64,000 nucleotides of DNA from positions 186,001 to 250,000 of the forward strand of contig NZ_SOZE01000002.1 of the NCBI RefSeq assembly GCF_004519315.1. The letters are read 5' to 3'. The notes below the pieces were generated by a model that ran no database searches, was not told the origin of the DNA, and worked only from the letters and a program-made list of their open reading frames with translations. Made by a program: the position numbers and the translations under genes. Source of the stretch: Mucilaginibacter psychrotolerans. Lineage in GTDB: Bacteria; Bacteroidota; Bacteroidia; Sphingobacteriales; Sphingobacteriaceae. This document shows, piece after piece, positions 18,431-25,322 of the stretch (positions are counted from its first letter, which is position 1; the number at the start of each line of letters is the position of its first letter).

Positions 18431-19486
18431 CTTAGAGCGTCTTTTAATAGAGTCTTTTTCGTCTTTAGATTTAAAAACACGTTGAATATGTTCTTCGTCG
18501 CTGATACGATTTTTAATTGTTTCACAATAAGAAAGGTCTAATTCTGTTCCAAGCCATCTTCTTTTATAAGCTTCCGCCACCGCAAAGGTTGTACCGGAGC
18601 CACCGAACGGATCAAAAATGATGCTATCGGAGTTTGATGACGATAATATTATTTTACGCAATAGTTCTACCGGCTTTTGAGTTGGATGAATTGTTTTCTC
18701 CCAGGAGCCGTTTGAGATTGTCGGAATTTCCAACACATCTTTAGGTTTAGCTCCAAGTGGGTTTGGCTGCCAAATGTAATTAGATGTTTTTCCGTTAGAG
18801 AACTGAGATGTTTTTGCTTGCGTTCTGCTGGGATATTTTACCGTATGTTCATTGTAAGGAATTCTTACATCATCAATATTAAAAATAAATTTCTCGGTCT
18901 TTCTAAGGTGCAAAATACTTTCGTGGGAGCGGCCCCAATCGTTACCAAGATTCCCTTTGTTACGATAGAACCAAACAAGCCATTTACATCCGCAAAACAG
19001 ACTTGAAGCCGCCCATTTTAAATCTGCCAATATTTCTGAAAATCCGCATATATAAAGAGATCCCTGGTCGCTTAAAATGCGATGGGCCTCTTTTATCCAA
19101 GTCATACTCCAGTCAACATATTCCTTTTGAGAAGAAAAAGTATCCCATTCCGCCTTTTTGATGTTATAAGGAGGATCTGCAAAAATCAAATCAACAGATC
19201 CCGTTTTAAGTGTTTTCATATATGCTACGGCATCTTGATGATAAAGCGTTCCATAGATGGATTCAAAGTAAGGATCATAATTATTTGTATGTTCCTTTTT
19301 TGCGTACTCCCAAGTAAGCTGCATTTCTGCAACTAAGCTCTTCATTTGCTCTTCCGAGTAAACCCTATAGTTATTAATAGGATGCCTTGAGGTGGTAAAC
19401 TTGCCCGATTTATCCCACCTCCTTAAAGTTTCAGGACTAATGTCTAACGCTTTTGCTGCTTCTCCTACTTTTATAAACTTTTCCAT
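18419..19486 (-). CDS. DNA methyltransferase (beta-class N4/N6) with MerR-like N-terminus
   Basis: The ATG at 19486 gives 355 residues. Residues 1-45 form a MerR/HTH_17-type DNA-binding domain ('VGEAAKALDISPETLRRWDKSGK'), followed by a short helical linker. Motif IV 'LIFADPPYNI' is at about 101-109 and motif I 'IIFDPFGGSGTTFAVAEAY' is near the C-terminus with 'HPTQKPVELL' before it. This order (IV before I) defines the beta class of amino-methyltransferases acting on adenine N6 or cytosine N4. It protects DNA from the convergent nuclease. The fused DNA-binding domain could let it repress its own or the nuclease promoter, as the N-terminal HTH of SsoII-type methyltransferases does. Confidence 0.9.
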   Translation of the reverse strand: MEKFIKVGEAAKALDISPETLRRWDKSGKFTTSRHPINNYRVYSEEQMKSLVAEMQLTWEYAKKEHTNNYDPYFESIYGTLYHQDAVAYMKTLKTGSVDLIFADPPYNIKKAEWDTFSSQKEYVDWSMTWIKEAHRILSDQGSLYICGFSEILADLKWAASSLFCGCKWLVWFYRNKGNLGNDWGRSHESILHLRKTEKFIFNIDDVRIPYNEHTVKYPSRTQAKTSQFSNGKTSNYIWQPNPLGAKPKDVLEIPTISNGSWEKTIHPTQKPVELLRKIILSSSNSDSIIFDPFGGSGTTFAVAEAYKRRWLGTELDLSYCETIKNRISDEEHIQRVFKSKDEKDSIKRRSKLRG

Positions 19487-19497
19487 TTTAATAAAAA

Positions 19498-19517
19498 CCT
19501 TATACAACCTTATACAA
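19498..19517. promoter_or_regulatory. Tandem 10-mer before methyltransferase start
   Basis: The sequence CCTTATACAA is repeated exactly in tandem (19498-19507, 19508-19517), beginning 12 bases upstream of the methyltransferase start on the minus strand. One helical turn of spacing would put two protein subunits on the same DNA face. The methyltransferase's own N-terminal MerR-like domain is an obvious candidate ligand. This is inference; no promoter was identified. Confidence 0.4.
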
Positions 19518-19658
19518 CAATGTTACCTTCTTTTTTTAATAAAAACAAGAAAATGCCAAATTTTTTAGCCAACACTATAAGCTATTCAATAACAGGCAAA
19601 TAATCAGCAAACCATCGTTTTATGTCTGTTTACTAAATATAATTTGCGCTTACACCCG

Positions 19659-19977
19659 ATGAGCGAACCCCAGTTCATTCATTTGCGCCAAATTATCGGC
19701 ATCAAGCCCTTAGCCTTGCCTATGGATTTCTCAGATAATATCCAACAAGAAAACCAGTCAAAAACAATTTACAGCATTGAAAAGGCGATCTTACCAAGAG
19801 CATCTCGAAGAGGCAATAAAAGGCTCTGTCAGGAATAGTATTTGAACGCAAATTCAACGTCATATAGCTGAAGAATTCCTTGTTCAAAACGAACACGTTT
19901 TTGATAATTTCCTTTCTGACGGTGTGTATCGAAAAAAGTATTGCCTGATGCTTGCATATACCAAAGCACATAAATAG
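19659..19977 (+). pseudogene. Decayed small gene next to the R-M island
   Basis: An ATG at 19659 opens a reading frame ('MSEPQFIHLRQIIGIKPLAL...') that stops at 19838. A second frame beginning around 19780 reads 'HLEEAIKGSVRNS', hits a stop near 19848, and then runs on as 'HIAEEFLVQNEHVFDNF...' to a stop at 19975-19977. The protein-like composition of both parts suggests one gene of about 105 codons broken by a frameshift and a nonsense change. The family is not recognised. The flanks, 19518-19658 and 19978-20030, hold nothing else recognisable. Confidence 0.35.
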
Positions 19978-20031
19978 CCGTTATACATCATTTGCGTTTG
20001 TTTATAAGCATCATAACCCCATCAGCCCTAT

Positions 20032-20061
20032 TTGCAAATCCAAATTTTAGCACTATCTTTA
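20032..20061 (+). promoter_or_regulatory. Possible Bacteroidota-type promoter
   Basis: TTG at 20032-20034 and TATCTTTA at 20054-20061 are separated by 19 bases. They match the Bacteroidota -33 (TTG) and -7 (TAnnTTTG) elements with one mismatch. The site lies 43 bases upstream of the TPR-protein start codon at 20104. Confidence 0.4.
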
Positions 20062-20103
20062 CATACCAGTTAATTTAATTATCCCGGGGAGAAAAAATCT
20101 TAA

Positions 20104-20721
20104 ATGAGATACCTGATTATCGTACTTCTTTGCGCTTGCAACCTTACGGCTTCGGCCCAGTGGTGGCGGGGCGATTTCAAAAAGCACAAACGGTATCCGC
20201 TAATCGTGCAGCAAAAAACCCATTCTGTACAGCGCCTGCCCTGGTTTACCATGGCCAAAGTAGCCTTACAGGTTAAACAGGTACAACGCAGTGCTTATAA
20301 TTTGGAGCTTTGCGAAAAGGAGGTAATTAAGGCCGCCCAGCACCATATGCGCTACCGCGAATACGCCATGGCCAGCTATAGTTTTAGTGAGTTGGCGCAG
20401 TTGTATGTGCTGGAGAACCGCCTTTCAGAAGCTAAATGGTATTACCTGCAAAGCATCCGCCTATCAAAAATACAGGCCGATGATGCGCACACCATTATCA
20501 GCCTGATAGCACTGGCTATGGTAAAAGCCGATCTGGGTGATTTGCCCCAGGCACAGCAGGATCTTGCCGAGGCGCGCCGCATTGCCATTGCAACGGGTCG
20601 CAGCGCCGAGGTGCAGTTTATAGATAAGAAGATAGCGTACGTAAAAAGCAATAAGGTGTGGCTATCTAAAACCGACCTGCGCTATGCCGAAACGGCCCAG
20701 TTACCCGGCAAATCAAAATAA
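20104..20721 (+). CDS. Exported TPR-like protein of unknown function
   Basis: This 205-residue protein has a short signal peptide (residues 1-18, ending 'LTASAQ') and then a basic region. Helical repeats follow that resemble tetratricopeptide repeats: 'MASYSFSELAQLYVLENRLSEAKWYYLQSIRLSK' and 'ISLIALAMVKADLGDLPQAQQDLAEARRIA', each with the alternating small and aromatic residues of TPR helix pairs. It is probably a periplasmic adaptor. No neighbour suggests a partner. A putative terminator follows at 20824. Confidence 0.6.
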   Translation: MRYLIIVLLCACNLTASAQWWRGDFKKHKRYPLIVQQKTHSVQRLPWFTMAKVALQVKQVQRSAYNLELCEKEVIKAAQHHMRYREYAMASYSFSELAQLYVLENRLSEAKWYYLQSIRLSKIQADDAHTIISLIALAMVKADLGDLPQAQQDLAEARRIAIATGRSAEVQFIDKKIAYVKSNKVWLSKTDLRYAETAQLPGKSK

Positions 20722-20823
20722 ATAACATAATACCGCGTTTATGTAACATTTACGTAAAATGCGGGTCGTATAAATAAAACAACCCAAACATTATTGTAAT
20801 ATTGTTATTCAATATATTAGCGG

Positions 20824-20849
20824 GACGGCTCTGAGCTGTCTCTTTTTTT
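20824..20849 (+). terminator. Putative intrinsic terminator
   Basis: GACGGCT (20824-20830) pairs with AGCTGTC (20834-20840) with one mismatch, and a run of T follows (20843-20849). It would end transcription from the TPR-like gene about 100 bases after its stop, before the protease gene. Confidence 0.5.
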
Positions 20850-20920
20850 ATAAAGCGAAATTAAACCAGGCACCCGTATTGATGTTTCACCAAAGTCCCG
20901 ACTTAACTACTGTAAAGGAT

Positions 20921-23056
20921 ATGTTTAAAAAATGTTATTTAATGCTGGCATTGGCGGCTGCGCTGGCCTGCAACGCCTCGCCCAACAAACCGGCAATAAT
21001 GAAAAAAGCCGGGCCTAACGATTTGCAGCCCGATGAGCAGCAGAGCGTGGTGATGAAAACCGTAGCCGGCATGGTAAGTACCTATAACTACAAAAAGGTG
21101 CCGCTTAACGATTCTATCTCTGCCATCATCTATACCGAATACTTGAAGAAGATAGACGAGAACCACAACTACCTTACCGCCGGCGACGTAAAGGAGTTTG
21201 AACAATTCAAAACCGTTTTAGACGACGACATCAAGAATGGCGACCTGAGCCACGTGTTCTACATTTTCAACGTGTTCCAGAAAAGGTACACCGAGTATGT
21301 AAACTTCTCCATTGCGCAGCTAAGTAAGCCTATTGATTTTAACAAAAACGACACCTTTACTTACGACCGTGAGAAACTCCCCTTCGCTGCAAACGAAAAC
21401 GAACTGCACGAGCAGTGGGCCCAGCGCGTAAAATACGACTTGCTTAACCTTAAGCTGGCAGGAAAAGAGCTGGAGGCCAATAAAGAAACGCTGAAAAAGC
21501 GCTATAGCAGCGTACTCACTCAATCTAATAAACTGAACAGCAACGATGTGTTCCAGGTGTTTATGGATGCCTTTACCGGCGCTATAGATCCTCACACCAA
21601 TTACTTTATCCCATCGGCTGCGGCTGCATTCAATATCGATATCTCCCGTTCACTAGAGGGCATCGGCGCAACCTTGCAATCGCAAAACGAATATGTAACG
21701 GTTACTTCCATTGTTCCGGGTGGTCCCGCCGATAAAAGCAAGCAGCTGGCCGTAGATGAACGCATCATCGGTGTTGCGCAGGGTAAAACCGGCGAGTTCC
21801 AGGATGTAGTAGGCTGGAGGATAGAGAACGCTATCGCGCTTATCCGCGGCACCAAAGGTACTGTTGTACGTTTGCAGATATTGCCTAAGGGTACCGGCGC
21901 AACCGTAAAACCACGGGTGCTTGAGCTGGTGCGCGAAAAGATCATCTTGAAGGATATCTCGGCTAAAAAAGAAATACGCACTTACAACTCCAACGGTAAA
22001 ATAGTGAAAATCGGCATCATCAACGTGCCTGCATTTTACCTGGATTTTAACGATTACAAATCGGGCAACCCCAATTACAAAAGCACCACCCGCGATGTGA
22101 GGCTGATACTGGATACCCTTAAACGCGAAGGTGTAGACGGCGTGGTGTTAGACCTTCGCCAAAACGGCGGCGGCTCGCTGATGGAAGCTACTGAGCTTAC
22201 CGGCTTATTTATTAAAACCGGACCGGTAGTACAAGTAAGAGACCCACGCAACCAGGTAGAGTTGGAAAAAGACGACGACCCGGCTGTTGCCTATAGCGGC
22301 CCGCTGGCGGTACTTGTAGATAGATTCAGTGCATCGGCTTCTGAGATATTCTCAGGCGCTATACAAGATTACGGTCGCGGCCTTATCATTGGTACCCAAA
22401 CTTACGGTAAGGGGTCAGTACAGCGCATTATAGACCTCGACCAAGTGATCAGCCCATCCATCAAAGATCGCCTGGCGAAACTGGTGGGCAAACAATCAAC
22501 CGTTGCTACCGGCAGCCAGAACAAATTCGGGCAATTGAATTTAACTATCGGTAAATTCTACCGCATCAGCGGCGGTTCTACCCAGCATAAAGGTGTACTG
22601 CCCGATATTGAGTTCCCTTCGGTTATCCCGATGGATAAATATGGCGAAGACACCGAGCCGTCGGCTATGCCTTACGATGTTATAGATAAAACGGATTACA
22701 CCCGGGTAGGCGACTTTACCGCGATAATACCACAGCTTAAAAAACTGCACGACCAGCGCATGAGCAGCAGCGACAGCTTTAAATACCTGTTGCAGGATAT
22801 TGCCGATATGAAAACCCGCGAACAGGAAACAAGCGTTACCCTAAACGAAGCACAATTAAAGCTAAAACGCGATGCCGACGAAAAGAAAGCATTTGAACAA
22901 AACAACCTGCGCCGCGTAGCCCTGGGCCTGCCGCCATTGAAAAAAGGCGACACCAAACCAAAGAACGAAGACCTGGACTTTTTGAAACGCGAAGCCGGAC
23001 AGATACTAACCGATTACCTTACGCTTGATAATAAGGTAAGCACCACTATTAAATAA
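20921..23056 (+). CDS. prc: Tail-specific protease (Prc/CtpA family S41), lipoprotein
   Basis: The ATG at 20921 gives a lipoprotein signal ('MFKKCYLMLALAAALACNAS', lipobox ALAC), so upstream in-frame starts are less likely. The 712-residue protein has an N-terminal helical part with 'DPHTNYFIP', a PDZ domain ('RSLEGIGATLQ', 'IVPGGPADKS'), and the S41 core ('VVLDLRQNGGGSL'). The catalytic dyad is visible: Ser472 in 'RFSASASEIF' and Lys497 in 'TYGKGSVQ', with Asp483 between, the same spacing as in E. coli Prc. The C-terminal extension is the helical region usual in Prc. It cleaves periplasmic proteins from their C-terminal ends and can trim penicillin-binding proteins. It appears monocistronic. 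Confidence 0.94.
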   Translation: MFKKCYLMLALAAALACNASPNKPAIMKKAGPNDLQPDEQQSVVMKTVAGMVSTYNYKKVPLNDSISAIIYTEYLKKIDENHNYLTAGDVKEFEQFKTVLDDDIKNGDLSHVFYIFNVFQKRYTEYVNFSIAQLSKPIDFNKNDTFTYDREKLPFAANENELHEQWAQRVKYDLLNLKLAGKELEANKETLKKRYSSVLTQSNKLNSNDVFQVFMDAFTGAIDPHTNYFIPSAAAAFNIDISRSLEGIGATLQSQNEYVTVTSIVPGGPADKSKQLAVDERIIGVAQGKTGEFQDVVGWRIENAIALIRGTKGTVVRLQILPKGTGATVKPRVLELVREKIILKDISAKKEIRTYNSNGKIVKIGIINVPAFYLDFNDYKSGNPNYKSTTRDVRLILDTLKREGVDGVVLDLRQNGGGSLMEATELTGLFIKTGPVVQVRDPRNQVELEKDDDPAVAYSGPLAVLVDRFSASASEIFSGAIQDYGRGLIIGTQTYGKGSVQRIIDLDQVISPSIKDRLAKLVGKQSTVATGSQNKFGQLNLTIGKFYRISGGSTQHKGVLPDIEFPSVIPMDKYGEDTEPSAMPYDVIDKTDYTRVGDFTAIIPQLKKLHDQRMSSSDSFKYLLQDIADMKTREQETSVTLNEAQLKLKRDADEKKAFEQNNLRRVALGLPPLKKGDTKPKNEDLDFLKREAGQILTDYLTLDNKVSTTIK

Positions 23057-23075
23057 ACTCTTCCAAATAAATGGC

Positions 23076-23114
23076 AAACGCCCCGTTCAGGATGACTGAG
23101 CGGGGCGTTTTGGT
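23076..23114 (+). terminator. Intrinsic terminator after protease gene
   Basis: AAACGCCCCG (23076-23085) pairs perfectly with CGGGGCGTTT (23101-23110), and the inner TTCAG/CTGAG also pairs with one mismatch. T-rich sequence follows (TTTTGGTTTTT). It begins 20 bases after the protease stop codon. Confidence 0.85.
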
Positions 23115-23148
23115 TTTTGTGTGTGGCTTATGTTTAGTTAAAGGCTAG

Positions 23149-23655
23149 CTAAACTTTCAAAAGCCAAAGTCCGCCGTTGTATCGCCCGGCATATTTCTGT
23201 AGTTCGCTCAATAATAAATCCCTGTTCAGCATTTCGGGCGGTAGTACTATTCTACCTTTTCCATTCCACCATCTCATAAAGGCTGATACATTTTTATCGT
23301 ATAAATCTAACCTGCCGTTGGGTTTTTCTCTTACAATCAAATCCTGCCATGCTATCTGCCTGTAAGGTGCCATTTCGGCCCGCTTCTCAACGCCACTATC
23401 TGTTTGAATTATTTCAAGCGTGAGCATTGATTTTGTAGCCTTTTTACCACCAATATACATGGACATCAAAACAACAAAAGGGACGATAAACATATATATA
23501 ATGATCCCAATATTGAGTTCATTTTTGTACTGAAAATATTGCCTGGCAACAACTAACACCATTATGGGTACAGCAATTTTTAAAATCCGCAAGAAATTGC
23601 GCCTTGCTATCCTATTAATTTGGCTCTCGTCTACTTTAAACACCTGTGTTTGCAT
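23149..23655 (-). CDS. Small membrane protein of unknown function
   Basis: This 168-residue protein has two hydrophobic spans (about residues 23-40 'LKIAVPIMVLVVARQYF' and 48-68 'NIGIIIYMFIVPFVVLMSMY'). A soluble C-terminal part follows with 'YRQIAWQDLIVREKPNGRLDLYDK' and 'IVLPPEMLNRDLLLSELQKY'. That order, two helices then a PH-like beta domain ending in a helix, recalls YcxB-like proteins, but the match is too weak to name. It lies just downstream of ffh, behind ffh's terminator, so it is probably transcribed separately. Confidence 0.6.
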   Translation of the reverse strand: MQTQVFKVDESQINRIARRNFLRILKIAVPIMVLVVARQYFQYKNELNIGIIIYMFIVPFVVLMSMYIGGKKATKSMLTLEIIQTDSGVEKRAEMAPYRQIAWQDLIVREKPNGRLDLYDKNVSAFMRWWNGKGRIVLPPEMLNRDLLLSELQKYAGRYNGGLWLLKV

Positions 23656-23666
23656 GCCCTAATATT

Positions 23667-23699
23667 AAAAAAAAAGCCTCAACATTTCTGTCAAGGCTT
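23667..23699 (-). terminator. Intrinsic terminator of ffh
   Basis: On the minus strand AAGCCT pairs with AGGCTT (23674-23679 with 23694-23699), then a run of nine T residues follows. It lies 29 bases after the ffh stop codon. Confidence 0.85.
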
Positions 23700-23727
23700 C
23701 TAAAAATCCCGCTACCCTTTCGGGAGG

Positions 23728-25056
23728 CTATTGTTTCGGCATCCTGCGCATCATGTTGGCCATGGCTGCCGGGTTGCTCATTTGCTTCATTACCTTTTTC
23801 ATATCGTCGAATTGCTTCATCAGGCGGTTTACTTCGGCAAGGTCGCTGCCAGAGCCTTTTGCAATACGCATACGGCGGCTTGGGTTGATGATTTCGGGGT
23901 TCTCTTTCTCCTTGGGTGTCATACTCTGGATAATGGCTTCTATGCCTTTAAAAGCATCGTCGCTCACTTCTACATCTTTCATCATTTTGCCAACACCCGG
24001 TATCATGCCCATCAGATCTTTCATGTTACCCATTTTTTTGATCTGCTGTATCTGGCCGTAAAAGTCGTTAAAGTCAAACTTGTTCTTGCGGATCTTCTTC
24101 TGCAGCTCGGCAGCTTCTTTCTCATCGAATTGCTGTTGCGCGCGCTCCACTAAGGATACCACGTCGCCCATTCCCAGGATACGCGAGGCCATACGATCCG
24201 GGTGGAAAACATCAAGTGCTTCCATCTTTTCGCCGGTACCGATGAATTTAATCGGTTTGTTCACTACCGATTTGATAGAAAGGGCCGCACCACCGCGGGT
24301 ATCACCATCAAGCTTGGTTAATACTACGCCGGTAAAATCGAGCCTGTCGTTAAACACCTTGGCGGTGTTCACGGCATCCTGGCCGGTCATGCTATCTACT
24401 ACGAATAATATCTCATGAGGTTTGGTAGCTGCTTTTACCTTTTCAATTTCCACCATCATGGCCTCGTCTATCGCTAAACGGCCGGCGGTATCTATGATGA
24501 CAACGTTGTTGCCGTCGCGCCTGGCCTGAGCTATACCCTCTAAGGCAATGGCAACCGGGTCTTTCGAGTCGCGGTTGGCATAAACCGGCACGCCTATCTG
24601 CTGGCCCAAAACCTGCAGTTGGTCTATCGCCGCAGGGCGGTAAATATCATCGGCAACCAGTAATGGCTTTTTGTTTTTTTGTGTTTTTAGGTAGCTGGCC
24701 AGCTTACCGGTAAAGGTGGTTTTACCCGCACCATTCAAGCCTGCAATCAGGATGATGGTAGGGGAGGCCTTTAGCTCCAGTTCGGCAGTGGTGCCACCCA
24801 TCAGCTCGGTAAGCTCATCGTTCATGAGCTTGGTAAGCAATTGCCCCGGTGAAATAGACGTAAGCACGTTTGCACCTATGGCTTTTTGCCTTACATCGTC
24901 GGTAAATGCTTTGGCGGTTTTATAGTTAACGTCGGCATCTAAAAGTGCCTTACGTATTTCTTTCATGGTTTCGGCTACGTTTATTTCCGTAATTGAGCCT
25001 TGTCCTTTTAGTACTTTAAACGCCCTATCGAGCTTATCTGATAAATTTTCAAACAT
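23728..25056 (-). CDS. ffh: Signal recognition particle protein Ffh (SRP54)
   Basis: Ffh binds 4.5S RNA and nascent signal sequences and targets ribosomes to the membrane with FtsY. The 442-residue protein has the N domain, the G domain with 'LIAGLNGAGKTTFTGKLA', 'IDTAGRLAID' and 'TKLDGDTRGGAALS', and the methionine-rich M domain with the RNA-binding 'SRRMRIAKGSGSDLAEV'. It ends in a Met-rich tail ('MSNPAAMANMMRRMPKQ'). All GTPase motifs are intact. It is monocistronic, with its own terminator, and diverges from the DUF5916 gene over 266 bases. Confidence 0.98.
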   Translation of the reverse strand: MFENLSDKLDRAFKVLKGQGSITEINVAETMKEIRKALLDADVNYKTAKAFTDDVRQKAIGANVLTSISPGQLLTKLMNDELTELMGGTTAELELKASPTIILIAGLNGAGKTTFTGKLASYLKTQKNKKPLLVADDIYRPAAIDQLQVLGQQIGVPVYANRDSKDPVAIALEGIAQARRDGNNVVIIDTAGRLAIDEAMMVEIEKVKAATKPHEILFVVDSMTGQDAVNTAKVFNDRLDFTGVVLTKLDGDTRGGAALSIKSVVNKPIKFIGTGEKMEALDVFHPDRMASRILGMGDVVSLVERAQQQFDEKEAAELQKKIRKNKFDFNDFYGQIQQIKKMGNMKDLMGMIPGVGKMMKDVEVSDDAFKGIEAIIQSMTPKEKENPEIINPSRRMRIAKGSGSDLAEVNRLMKQFDDMKKVMKQMSNPAAMANMMRRMPKQ

Positions 25057-25322
25057 TACTTATCCTGATTTTTTGAGGTTACAAAGGTATGATTTTGAAG
25101 CAGAAACCCATTCTACTAAATAAAATCAATTGCCCAATTGTTGGGTCGGGCCAATTATATTAAACGGCCAGGCGAAATAATCACTGCACTCCTGCGAAAA
25201 TTATTTTCGCGACCCAATGCACTGATTCCCAAAATTTAACATCTCTTAACTAAGTTTTAACATATAAAACTGTAACGTTTGGCAAACCGCTAACATCTTA
25301 TAGGCACTATCAGCACCCCCAT

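Noticed and set aside
19644..19838. Intact 64-codon gene
   Set aside because: The frame stops in mid-sequence while protein-like sequence continues in another frame, so it is better read as part of a broken gene.
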